Source of the DNA: an uncultured Oscillospiraceae bacterium
GTDB taxonomy: Bacteria > Bacillota > Clostridia > Oscillospirales > Oscillospiraceae
DNA: 25,217 nt
Assembly (NCBI GenBank): GCA_948766235.1
Contig: CAQCFX010000025.1
Coordinates: 1 to 25,217 of the forward strand
Direction of reading: 5' to 3'
Shown: positions 12,597 to 19,824 of the stretch, piece after piece
Layout of the letters: the number at the start of each line of letters is the position of its first letter
Position numbering within the stretch: position 1 is the first letter of the stretch
Notes under the pieces: model-generated
Told to the model about the DNA's origin: nothing
Databases searched by the model: none
The model's input: the letters and a program-made list of their open reading frames with translations, nothing else
Position numbers and translations under genes: made by a program

Positions 12597-12903
12597 GGCG
12601 CGCAAAGCGTCCCTGCTGGCCTACTGCAAGCTCACGGAACTATCGGACGACCCGGAGGTGGCGGCGCTGATTCCGACGCTGTATGAGGCGGCGGTGGGCT
12701 ATCTGGCCGGGGCCGGGGTGGGTGTGCCCGAATCGGGCACACCCCGTGCGGCGCAGTACGACCTGTGCGTAAACCGCCTGGTGCTGGACGGCTGGGAGCG
12801 GAGGGAGGTATCGGCTGCGGGCACGACAGTGACGGATAATCCGGCTTTCCAGCGGACCCTCAATCAGCTGAAGATGACGGAAAGCCCCTTGAACGTGTTC
12901 TGA
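12583..12903 (+). CDS. Head-tail connector protein (gp6-like)
   Basis: A 106-residue, mainly helical protein with LLAYCKLTELSDDPEVAALIPTLYEAAVGYLAGAG and the AQYDLCVNRLVLDGWERRE helix. This matches the small connectors (HK97 gp6 / SPP1 gp15 type) that form a ring under the portal. Order after capsid and before a head-closure gene supports this. A 25-base palindromic sequence (12720-12744) is embedded in the codons for VPESGTP. Confidence 0.82.
   Translation: MALSKARKASLLAYCKLTELSDDPEVAALIPTLYEAAVGYLAGAGVGVPESGTPRAAQYDLCVNRLVLDGWERREVSAAGTTVTDNPAFQRTLNQLKMTESPLNVF
12720..12744. repeat. Palindromic repeat, longest copy, inside connector gene
   Basis: Two exact 12-base arms (GGGTGTGCCCGA and TCGGGCACACCC) flank a single A. 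The core TGTGCCCGAATCGGGCACA is identical to the intergenic copy at 25093-25111. Here it encodes VPESGTP in the connector protein. Confidence 0.6.
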
Positions 12904-12921
12904 TGAAAGGAGGGCCGAGCT

Positions 12922-13296
12922 ATGGCAAAGCGGGCAAGCGCGGGGGAGCTGCGCACGCGCATCTATATCCGAAAGACGGCGAAGGCCGCAGACGACGAGG
13001 GCGTAGCCAGCCGGCATGAGGAGACGAGCATATTTGAAGACGGCCCCGGCCGGCAGGAGCGGATGTATCACTGCAAATGGGTGAACGCTTACGGCGCGGA
13101 GGTGCTGACCGCCATGCAGCTTGAAATTCAGGAGCCCGCCACGCTGACCATGCGGTATTCGCCGCTGATCCAGCCAGACCAGCTGGTTTACAAAGTGGGC
13201 GACCCGGTCCCCTATGAAATTATCAGCGTGAACGACGTGGAGGACCGCCACTGCTGGCTGGAGGTCAAGGTGCGGCGGAGGAGGGCGGCGCGATGA
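12922..13296 (+). CDS. Head closure / head-tail adaptor protein (SPP1 gp16-like)
   Basis: A 124-residue beta-rich protein with the usual start GELRTRIYIRK, the central CKWVNAYGAEVLTAMQLEIQEPATLTMRYSP and the end VPYEIISVNDVEDRHCWLEVKVRR. These match the phage head-tail joining family (HK97 gp7 / SPP1 gp16), small barrels that seal the portal after packaging and receive the tail. An AAAGGAGGGCCGAGC site precedes the ATG, and its stop overlaps the next start (ATGA). Confidence 0.87.
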   Translation: MAKRASAGELRTRIYIRKTAKAADDEGVASRHEETSIFEDGPGRQERMYHCKWVNAYGAEVLTAMQLEIQEPATLTMRYSPLIQPDQLVYKVGDPVPYEIISVNDVEDRHCWLEVKVRRRRAAR

Positions 13297-13640
13297 GCGT
13301 GGAGGCGAGGGTGAAAGCGGCGCTGGATGTGTTCGGAGACCCGGTGGAGAAGTCCTTTCTCTGCGCGGCGGCCGGAAAACGCCCGCCCCGGTACTACACG
13401 TTTGCCTGTACCTCCTTCGGCGATGACTACGGCGACGATGAGCCGGGCTGCGAGCGGTGGCTGATTGGGGTGCATCTCTTTGCGCCGCTGGAGGAGAACT
13501 GCCTGGGGCGGGTCCGGGCGACGAAGCGGGCGCTGTCTGACGCCGGATTTACCTGGCCGGAGTGCACGGACGCCTCAGACCAGGACGGGCAGCACTATGT
13601 GTTTGAGTGCGAGACGGTGTGGGAATTGGAGGTGGAGTGA
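13293..13640 (+). CDS. Probable tail completion / tail terminator protein
   Basis: A 115-residue alpha/beta protein: N-terminal helix VEARVKAALDVFG, strands around RYYTFACTSFG and RWLIGVHLFAP, a helix LGRVRATKRALSDAGF, and a last strand HYVFECETVWELEVE. This order is that of small ring proteins at the head-tail joint (terminator family, gpU-like). The assignment rests on order in the neck cluster and fold pattern, not on a signature I recognise. In most relatives the gp10-like gene comes first; here it follows. ATGA overlaps link it on both sides. Confidence 0.6.
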   Translation: MSVEARVKAALDVFGDPVEKSFLCAAAGKRPPRYYTFACTSFGDDYGDDEPGCERWLIGVHLFAPLEENCLGRVRATKRALSDAGFTWPECTDASDQDGQHYVFECETVWELEVE

Positions 13641-14074
13641 TGGCACGGATGGAGGTGGATGGGGCAGATGCACTGATAGAGGATTTATCCCAGTTGGCCC
13701 AGATGCCCTGCGAGGTTACTGATGACATACTCAACGCAATGGCGGATGTGATTGTCCCAGCCCAGCGGAAAGAGATTGAACGCCGCTGGAGCGGGCCGCA
13801 CTCCATGGGAATTTCGGCCAAGGCCATCAAAAAAACCGGCACCAAGAAAGAGCTGGATGGCAGCTCTATCAGCGTCTTCCCCCAGGGCACCCGGAAGCGG
13901 GGCAAAAAGCGCATCCGCAACGGTGAAATCGCCTTTATCAACGAGTACGGGGCGCCGGGGCGGGGCATTGAGGTCCGGCCGGCCATTATGGCAGCAACCG
14001 CAAAAAATGAGCAAAAGGCTGTGAAGGCTGGCGAGCGGGTCTATCACGCCTATCTGGACAGCAAGAATCTGTAA
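13640..14074 (+). CDS. HK97 gp10-like tail completion protein
   Basis: A 144-residue basic protein. A helical N-terminus (GADALIEDLSQL..., ILNAMADVIVPAQRKEIERRW) and a basic middle lead into IAFINEYGAPGRGIEVRPAIMAA, the conserved end segment of the HK97 gp10 family, followed by a helix. Members act at the head-tail junction or tail tip of siphophages. The start at 13640 overlaps the preceding stop (TGATG) after GGAGGTGGAG; the open frame to 13607 is a shadow. Confidence 0.85.
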   Translation: MARMEVDGADALIEDLSQLAQMPCEVTDDILNAMADVIVPAQRKEIERRWSGPHSMGISAKAIKKTGTKKELDGSSISVFPQGTRKRGKKRIRNGEIAFINEYGAPGRGIEVRPAIMAATAKNEQKAVKAGERVYHAYLDSKNL

Positions 14075-14092
14075 ATTTTAGGAGGTATTGAA

Positions 14093-14686
14093 ATGGCACT
14101 GTTTGGGGCGAACTACATCAAGTTCAACCGCATCAAGGAGCAGCCGGAAAACGCGCTGCCGGTCTATGACGAGAAGGGGCCGGTGCAGCTGGGCCGGCTG
14201 GTCAAGGCGGACCTTGCGGTTACCATGGCGTCGGGCAAGCTGTACGCCGACGACGAGCTGGCGGAGAGCCTGGACGAATTCTCCTCGGGAGCGCTGGCGG
14301 TGGAGACGGACGACATGGAGGACTCCGTGGCCGCAGAGGTGTACGGCTGCGAGGTAACGGAAAAAGAGGTGCACTACAAGTACGGCGACACGCCGCCGGA
14401 GGGCGGGGTGGCCTACTACAAGGTGCTGGTGCGCAAGGGAGTGAGGTCCTTCAAGGGCTTCTTCTACCCGCGGGCCAAGGCGGTGCTGGGCAACGACACA
14501 GCCCAGACCCGAGGGGACAGCATCACGTTCAACACGGCGTCCACCAGTTTCACTATTTTCACCTGCAACTCCGGGGATTGGCGGATCACCCATGAGTGCG
14601 CCACCGAGGCTGAGGCGAGAGCGTGGGTGGACGAGAAACTGAGCGGGACCGGGACGAGCGGGAGCGGCGGCCAGCCGGAGGGCTGA
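14093..14686 (+). CDS. Major tail tube protein
   Basis: A 197-residue beta-rich protein starting MALFGANYIKFNRIKEQPEN, with KADLAVTMASGKLYADDELAES, VYGCEVTEKEVHYKYGDTPPEGGVAYYKVLVRKG, FKGFFYPRAKAVLGND and GDSITFNTASTSFTIF. This is the phi13-type major tail protein pattern of Firmicutes siphophages, which polymerises as hexameric rings to form the tail tube. A Gly/Ser-rich tail closes it. An AGGAGGTATTGAA site precedes the ATG. It is followed by the chaperone pair and, after hicAB, by the tape measure, the usual order. Confidence 0.9.
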   Translation: MALFGANYIKFNRIKEQPENALPVYDEKGPVQLGRLVKADLAVTMASGKLYADDELAESLDEFSSGALAVETDDMEDSVAAEVYGCEVTEKEVHYKYGDTPPEGGVAYYKVLVRKGVRSFKGFFYPRAKAVLGNDTAQTRGDSITFNTASTSFTIFTCNSGDWRITHECATEAEARAWVDEKLSGTGTSGSGGQPEG

Positions 14687-14700
14687 GGCGGGAGGACGCT

Positions 14701-15090
14701 ATGAGAGCAGTCAAAATCAACCTGGCGGGCCGGGAGCTGCACTTGGCCTTTACGGTGGAGGCCATGTTTCAAATCCAGGATAAGTTCGGCGGGAGCGGCG
14801 AGCTGGTGGAGGCCATACGGGATGGAGGCCGGGAGGGATTCCGCGCCGCCTGCTGCGCGGCGGCCATTCTGGCCGAGCAGGGAGAGCTGGCCCGGCGCAG
14901 CCTGGGCTATGACCCGGGGTCTATGGCGGACGCGGAGGCCATCGCCGCCTCCATGACGCCCAGCGATATCCCCGTGCTGAAAACGGCCATTCCAACCGTG
15001 CTGTCCCTGGGCTATGGCCGGGAAGTGGAGACGGATGATGAAATTGACCTGGGCCTGGCAGAGCTGAACGCGCAAAAAAAAACCAAGTGA
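14701..15090 (+). CDS. Tail assembly chaperone, short form (gpG-like)
   Basis: A 129-residue helical protein with REKINLAGRE-like start (residues 1-12), LAFTVEAMFQIQDKFGGSGELVEAI, and the helix rich in Ala/Cys that follows. It corresponds to gpG of lambda-type tails: a soluble chaperone that wraps the tape measure. The zero frame ends KKTK-stop right after an A9 run. The open frame to 14623 is the shadow of the tail protein gene; ATG 14701 follows GGCGGGAGGAC. Confidence 0.85.
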   Translation: MRAVKINLAGRELHLAFTVEAMFQIQDKFGGSGELVEAIRDGGREGFRAACCAAAILAEQGELARRSLGYDPGSMADAEAIAASMTPSDIPVLKTAIPTVLSLGYGREVETDDEIDLGLAELNAQKKTK

Positions 15091-15233
15091 CCCGCGCCCA
15101 CTACATCCGTATGGGGGCGGCGGCCGGGCTGTCCCGGAAGGACACGCTGCTGTCCGCCCCCGGCGAGGTGAGCGACCTGTGGGAGCTGTATCTGCGCGCC
15201 CACGGAGGGAAGCGGCAGGAGGCAGGAGAATGA
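14701..15233 (+). CDS. Tail assembly chaperone fusion made by -1 frameshift (gpGT-like)
   Basis: Zero-frame codons CAA AAA AAA ACC (15073-15084) contain the ideal slippery heptamer A-AAA-AAA. A -1 slip there extends the protein through NQVTRAHYIRMGAAAGLSRK, TLLSAPGEVSDLWELYLRAH and a short tail to TGA at 15231-15233, about 177 residues in all. GC-rich bases 15091-15125 can form a stem (CGCCC with GGGCG) after a short spacer and may stimulate the slip. This is the conserved G/GT arrangement of long-tailed phages, in which the T part recruits tail tube subunits. ATG 15111 could also start the T part alone but has no ribosome site. Confidence 0.85.
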
Positions 15234-15234
15234 A

Positions 15235-15261
15235 CCCGCCCCGGCACGGGGCCGGGGCGGG
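15235..15261. terminator. Perfect 11-bp GC hairpin between convergent genes
   Basis: CCCGCCCCGGC (15235-15245) and GCCGGGGCGGG (15251-15261) pair exactly with a 5-base loop, directly after the chaperone stop and 5 bases before the hicB stop on the other strand. No T run lies on either side, so it may pause transcription from both directions or guard both messages. It is not a classic terminator. Confidence 0.5.
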
Positions 15262-15266
15262 CGGAA

Positions 15267-15644
15267 TCATACCTGGATTTTCGCGATCAGCGCGTCCTGC
15301 AAAACCTTGGAGAAGTTCAGCCCCATGGACACCGCGCGGTCGTTGAGCCAGGAGGGGATGGTCAGCGTTTTTTTGACGGCCTTTGTCTCTTTGTACTGGT
15401 CGATGTCACAGGACACCAGGGAGGGGAAGCCGTCGTCCGGGTGGAACGTTGAAAGGTCGGACGGCGCGGCCAGGGGCCGGCCCTGCTCCAGCAGGGTGAG
15501 CAGGTAGGCGGACAGGGCCTCCTGGGCGGCTTCCATGGTCTCCGGGATGGAGCCGCCGAAGGTGTGGCAGCCCTCCAAGTCGGGGAATTCCACCCAATAG
15601 GAATCCTCCTCCTTGTGAAAAATAGCGGGATATACAAACAGCAT
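15267..15644 (-). CDS. hicB: HicB-family antitoxin
   Basis: A 125-residue antitoxin. The N-terminal half is the degenerate RNase-H-like HicB fold: YPAIFHKEEDSYWVEFPDL, GCHTFGGSIPETMEAAQEAL and the helix AYLLTLLEQGR. The C-terminal part KKTLTIPSWLNDRAVSMGLNFSKVLQDAL is a ribbon-helix-helix DNA-binding end. It neutralises HicA and with it represses the hicAB promoter. The ribosome site AAAGGAGG lies 10 bases before ATG. The gene runs opposite to the tail operon and is the second gene of the module. Confidence 0.92.
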   Translation of the reverse strand: MLFVYPAIFHKEEDSYWVEFPDLEGCHTFGGSIPETMEAAQEALSAYLLTLLEQGRPLAAPSDLSTFHPDDGFPSLVSCDIDQYKETKAVKKTLTIPSWLNDRAVSMGLNFSKVLQDALIAKIQV

Positions 15645-15671
15645 TGTATTGACCTCCTTTGGAGAGCGGGG

Positions 15672-15848
15672 CTATTTCAGCCCCGTCTCCTTGAGAATTT
15701 GATTGAGCAGGCCGGTGGGGACGTCTCTGCCGTGTATGGGAAGCACGGTTGTCTGTTCTCCTTTTTGAAGTACGTGGTGGTTTCCGTTTACCCTGGCTAC
15801 GGTCCACCCGTTCTTCTTCAAAAGTCTTAGCAGATCCTTGTCTTTCAT
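15672..15848 (-). CDS. hicA: HicA-family mRNA interferase toxin
   Basis: A 58-residue toxin with the double-stranded-RNA-binding-like HicA fold: MKDKDLLRLLKKNGWTVARV, the catalytic loop GNHHVLQ (His24 and His25 region), VLPIHGRDVPTGLLNQILKE and a terminal LK. HicA cleaves mRNA and is held inactive by HicB. Start CAT at 15846-15848 is preceded on the minus strand by AAGGAGGGAGGGC. It lies 27 bases upstream of hicB in the usual toxin-antitoxin order. It is short but complete. Confidence 0.92.
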   Translation of the reverse strand: MKDKDLLRLLKKNGWTVARVNGNHHVLQKGEQTTVLPIHGRDVPTGLLNQILKETGLK

Positions 15849-15869
15849 GCCCTCCCTCCTTACAAAAAT

Positions 15870-15898
15870 ATAATAACACGTATTATACGTGTTGTCAA
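15870..15898 (-). promoter_or_regulatory. hicAB promoter with operator in the spacer
   Basis: On the minus strand TTGACA (15898 to 15893) and TATTAT (15875 to 15870) have a 17-base spacer. AACACGTA (15875-15882) and TACGTGTT (15886-15893) are exact inverted copies around TTA, filling the spacer and touching both hexamers. The ribbon-helix-helix end of HicB is the likely binder, giving autoregulation. Confidence 0.8.
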
Positions 15899-15950
15899 GA
15901 GCGGAAACACAATTTCCAGAAAAATTTTACTCGTCAGAAAGGAATCCGCC

Positions 15951-18900
15951 ATGTCTACGCGAACCATAGCCACCCGGCTTGCCATTGAGGGCGAGACAGA
16001 ATACAAGGCGAAGCTGAAAAACATCAACGCAGAGCTGGCCCTGCATAAGTCCGAGCTGGAGAAGGCGCAGGCCCTGCATAAGAGCGACGCCAACAGTTTG
16101 GAGGCGCTGTCCGCCAAGCATTCCGCCCTAAAGGGGCAGATGGAGGCGCTGAACCAAAAGCACCAGGAGCAGGCAAAGATACTGGAAAAGGCCCAAGAGG
16201 CCCAGCAGAAATTTGCCGCCCAGGCTGAGGAGCTAAAGGGAAAGCTGGCGGAGCTGGAGAACTCCACCGCGGACACGGCGGAGGAGGAGAAAAAGCTTCA
16301 AAAGGAACTGGAGGCCGCCCAGGCCGGTATGCAGAAGGCGGCCAACTCGGTTACGTTCTACCAAAAGCAGCTGAACTACACCGAGCGGGACCAGGCCAAG
16401 CTGGGGGCGGAGCTGGGGCGGACCGAGGAGTATCTGAACGAGGCCAAGGCCAGCGCCGACCACTGCGCCCGCTCCATCGACCAGTATGGAAAAGAGGTCA
16501 AGGAGGCGGGAGAGCGCTCAGAGCAGTTCGGCCAGGCGTCCACCCAGGCCGTGAACCAGCTGGCGGCCGCCCTGGCCGCGGCGGGCGTGGCCAAGACGGT
16601 GAAAGAGATTGCGGACGCGCTGATGGACTGCGTGGACACCTTTGGGGGCTTTGAGGCCCAGATGTCCGCGGTGCAGGCCATTTCCGGGGCGGACGAGGGC
16701 CAGATGGAGCAGCTGGCGGATAAGGCCAAGCAGATGGGGGCCACCACGTCCTTCACCGCCAAGGAGGCGGGGCAGGCTCTGGAATACATGGCCATGGCGG
16801 GGTGGAAGACCAACGAAATGCTGGGCGGTCTGGAGGGCATTATGAATCTGGCCGCCGCCTCCGGGGAAAATCTGGCGTCCACCTCCGATATCGTCACGGA
16901 CGCGCTGACCGCGTTCAGGCTGAGCGCGGCGGACGCGGGGCGGTTTGCGGACGTGCTGGCGGCGGCCAGCTCCAACTCCAACACCAACGTGAGCATGATG
17001 GGGGAGACCTTCAAAACCGCCGCCCCGGTGGCGGGGGCGCTGGGCTACTCCATTGAGGACACGGCGCTGGCCATCGGGCTGATGGCCAACGCGGGCATTA
17101 AGGGCAGCGACGCGGGCACCGCCCTGCGAGGCACCCTCACCAACCTGGCCAAGCCCAGCGAGCAGGTGGCTGGGTATATGGAGCGGCTGGGGGTGTCCCT
17201 CACCGACAACGACGGAAAGGTGCGCTCCCTGTCCGAGCTGCTGGGTGTGCTCCGGGAGCGGTTCGCCGGGTTGACCGAGGCGGAGCAGGCGGAATACGCG
17301 GCGGGGATTGCGGGCAAGGAGGCCATGAGCGGCCTGCTGGCCATTGTGAACGCTTCCGAGCAGGATTATCAAAAGCTCACCGAGGCCATCAATACCTGCA
17401 ACGGTTCCGCCAAGGAGATGTCGGAGACCAGGCTGGACAATTACGCCGGGCAGATGACGCTGCTGGCGTCGGCGGCGGACGGATTGAAGCTGGCGGTGGG
17501 GGAGCAGCTGGCCCCGGCGCTGACCGACTTGGCCGAGGCTGGGACAGACGTGCTCGTCTGGGCAGCGGATTTCGTGGAAGAAAATCCCTTGGTCGTGGGC
17601 GCGATTGTGGGAACGACCGCCGCATTCGGGGCGCTGACGGCCGGCGTGATTCTCTACGAAAAGCGGGCGGAGCTGGCGGCGGCAAAAACGGCGCTGCTGA
17701 ATGCGGTGATGAACGCCAACCCGGCGGTTTTTATCGTGGCCGGAATCATCGGACTGGCGACGGCCATTGGCACCTATATCGCCTCGATAGACGACGCAGA
17801 CAAGGAGACCAAGGAGTTTACCCAGTCGCTGAAGGAGAGCAGGGAAGCCTATGAGGAGCTGACGGGCTCCATGGCGGAGCAGCAAGGCTCCACAAAGTCC
17901 ATGGCCGGGGCGCTGAAGGATTTGCTGGGGACTGAGGAGAAGTCCGCCGCCCAGAAGCAGTCCATTCTCCGCCTGGTGGAGCAGCTCAACGAGGCGGTGC
18001 CGGGGCTGAATTTGGCCTATGACGAGATGGGCGATTCCATCAATATGGACGCGGACGCCCTGGACCGTTTTCTGGAGAAGACGGCGCAGCAGGAGGAGTA
18101 CGAGGGGCAGGTGGAGCGCCTGTCCGAGCTCTACGCCCAGCGGGCGGAAATCTCCCAGCGGCTGGCCGAGGCGGAGGAGAGCCTTGCCGCGGCTCAAGAG
18201 GAGAGCGCGGAGTACATGGCGAGTTATTTTGACGTCGCCGTGGATTACAACAGCGCCCTGGATGCGTGCGGCGGAACCACCGGCACGCTGGCAAACAACG
18301 TTCGGGAGCTCACCGCGGCCCAGCAGGCCAACGCCGCCGAGATCGCCGAGCTGGAGGCGGCGTCCAAGGCCTATGGCGAGCAGCAGGCGGAAAACACGCT
18401 GAAGATTGAGGCCATGACGGCCCAGGTGGACGGGCTTGTGGCCGAGATGCGGGCGCTGGAAGCGGCCTACACCGAGAGCCACGACAAGGCGATGGAAAGC
18501 ATTGAGGGCCAGCTGGGACTGTTTAACGAACTGGACGGCACGGCCAAAACCTCCATCGACAGCCTCATTGAGACGCTGAAGGGGCAGGTCTCCTATATGG
18601 AGACCTATGCGGCCAACATCCAAAAGGCCATGGAGATGGGGGTGGACGAGGGCCTGGTGCGCAAGCTGTCGGACGGCTCGGAGGAATCGGCGCAGATTTT
18701 GGACGCCATCGTAAAGGGCGGCGAGGAGGACATTGCGGCCCTGAACGAGCAGCTTGCCAAGGTGGATGAGGGCAAGGAGAGTTTCTCCACCGCCGTGGCC
18801 CAAATGGAGACGGACTTCAACCAAAAAATGGGGGAGCTTGCCCAGGACCTGAGCGACACAATTCAGGAGATGGACCTCCATGACGAGACCTTTGAAATTG

Positions 18901-19397
18901 GCCGGAACAACATCCAGGGGCTGATTGACGGCGCGTCCGACCCCGTGCTTCGCCAAAAGCTGGTTGACCTGTACGCCCAGCTGGGCCAGGAGGCTCTGGC
19001 GGCCTATAAGGCGGCGGTGGACCAGCACTCCCCGTCCAAGAAGTTTGAGGAGGCGGGGCGCTTTGATATCAAGGGCGTTATTCAGGGGGCGGAGGCGGAA
19101 ATCCAGAATCTGGCCGCGACCTACGACGCCGCGGCCCAGACGGCGCTGGAGGCCATGATGCTCAGCCAGCCCACCGCCATAGAGGAGCCGCCGGCGCTCA
19201 GGCAGGACCGGCAGATGGCCGACATTGCGGCGGCAACCATCAATGCCATCTCCGGCATGGTGAGCAGCATAAACGACAGGCCCGCAGCGTACCAGCTGGT
19301 CACCCCGGACGGGAAAGTGCTGGCGGAGTATATGGCGGACCCGCTGGTGGCCCACATGAACGCCAACGGAACGCCCATTGTGAATCCAATCTCGTGA
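15951..19397 (+). CDS. Tape measure protein
   Basis: An 1148-residue tape measure, which sets tail length and is ejected ahead of the DNA. Residues about 10-215 are a long Lys/Glu/Ala coiled coil. Residues about 225-500 carry the phage-tail minor-protein core: FEAQMSAVQAISGADEGQMEQLADKAKQMG, SFTAKEAGQALEYMAMAGWKT, NTNVSMMGETFKTAAPVAGALG, GIKGSDAGTALRGTLTNLAKP. Two hydrophobic segments follow (about 544-567 and 589-612), then more coiled coil and a closing HSPSKKFEEAG region. At about 3 bases per 1.5 angstrom of helix the tail would be roughly 170 nm, an estimate only. Its ribosome site is a modest AAAGGA. It is separated from the chaperones by hicAB. Confidence 0.95.
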   Translation: MSTRTIATRLAIEGETEYKAKLKNINAELALHKSELEKAQALHKSDANSLEALSAKHSALKGQMEALNQKHQEQAKILEKAQEAQQKFAAQAEELKGKLAELENSTADTAEEEKKLQKELEAAQAGMQKAANSVTFYQKQLNYTERDQAKLGAELGRTEEYLNEAKASADHCARSIDQYGKEVKEAGERSEQFGQASTQAVNQLAAALAAAGVAKTVKEIADALMDCVDTFGGFEAQMSAVQAISGADEGQMEQLADKAKQMGATTSFTAKEAGQALEYMAMAGWKTNEMLGGLEGIMNLAAASGENLASTSDIVTDALTAFRLSAADAGRFADVLAAASSNSNTNVSMMGETFKTAAPVAGALGYSIEDTALAIGLMANAGIKGSDAGTALRGTLTNLAKPSEQVAGYMERLGVSLTDNDGKVRSLSELLGVLRERFAGLTEAEQAEYAAGIAGKEAMSGLLAIVNASEQDYQKLTEAINTCNGSAKEMSETRLDNYAGQMTLLASAADGLKLAVGEQLAPALTDLAEAGTDVLVWAADFVEENPLVVGAIVGTTAAFGALTAGVILYEKRAELAAAKTALLNAVMNANPAVFIVAGIIGLATAIGTYIASIDDADKETKEFTQSLKESREAYEELTGSMAEQQGSTKSMAGALKDLLGTEEKSAAQKQSILRLVEQLNEAVPGLNLAYDEMGDSINMDADALDRFLEKTAQQEEYEGQVERLSELYAQRAEISQRLAEAEESLAAAQEESAEYMASYFDVAVDYNSALDACGGTTGTLANNVRELTAAQQANAAEIAELEAASKAYGEQQAENTLKIEAMTAQVDGLVAEMRALEAAYTESHDKAMESIEGQLGLFNELDGTAKTSIDSLIETLKGQVSYMETYAANIQKAMEMGVDEGLVRKLSDGSEESAQILDAIVKGGEEDIAALNEQLAKVDEGKESFSTAVAQMETDFNQKMGELAQDLSDTIQEMDLHDETFEIGRNNIQGLIDGASDPVLRQKLVDLYAQLGQEALAAYKAAVDQHSPSKKFEEAGRFDIKGVIQGAEAEIQNLAATYDAAAQTALEAMMLSQPTAIEEPPALRQDRQMADIAAATINAISGMVSSINDRPAAYQLVTPDGKVLAEYMADPLVAHMNANGTPIVNPIS

Positions 19398-19407
19398 GGT
19401 GAGGAAC

Positions 19408-19824
19408 ATGACGCAGCTAATCCTGGATGTGGACGGCCTGGGGGTGGTGCTGCCCGAGAGCCGGAAGGGCGGGTACCGGGCCTATCTGGACCCGCTGAGC
19501 GTAGATGTGAACATGATCTCCGGGCGCATGGTGCGGGAGCTGCGGGGGAGCGTGTGGCGGGTTTCCTACCAGTATGGCTACTTTCGGGAGGAGCAGAAAA
19601 ATTTGGTCATTGCCGCCTGCGAGAAGGGCAGGCGGCAGCCCATCCTTTGCAGCTTCCTCCCCCCGAACGCCGGGGACGAGCCGAAGCAGTCCCGATTTTT
19701 CGTCACCAAGCTTACCTACCCCAAGTTCATGTGGAGCGCCCGGATGACGGGGCGCGGAGAGACGCCGGCGGCCCTGTGGGGAGACTTTGCTCTGGAGCTG
19801 CGGGAGGTGAAGCCCAGTGATTAA
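19408..19824 (+). CDS. Probable distal-tail-type protein
   Basis: A 138-residue beta-rich protein directly after the tape measure: LILDVDGLGVVLPESRKGGY, then YLDPLSVDVNMISGRMVRELRG, VWRVSYQYGYF, PILCSFLPPNAGDE, and FFVTKLTYPKF. The slot and the strand-rich pattern fit a distal tail (Dit-like) or baseplate hub adaptor, but I do not recognise a family signature. The start ATG 19408 follows GAGGTGAGG; GTG 19399 lies against that site. It overlaps the next gene by 8 bases. Confidence 0.7.
   Translation: MTQLILDVDGLGVVLPESRKGGYRAYLDPLSVDVNMISGRMVRELRGSVWRVSYQYGYFREEQKNLVIAACEKGRRQPILCSFLPPNAGDEPKQSRFFVTKLTYPKFMWSARMTGRGETPAALWGDFALELREVKPSD

Noticed and set aside
15564..15830. 88-residue plus-strand frame opposite hicA/hicB
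   Set aside because: It is a shadow of the minus-strand hicA-hicB genes, which have family motifs, ribosome sites and a promoter.
16518..19409. 963-residue open frame on the minus strand
   Set aside because: It lies opposite the tape measure gene, follows its codon pattern as a GC-rich shadow and is low-complexity. It has no ribosome site or family features.
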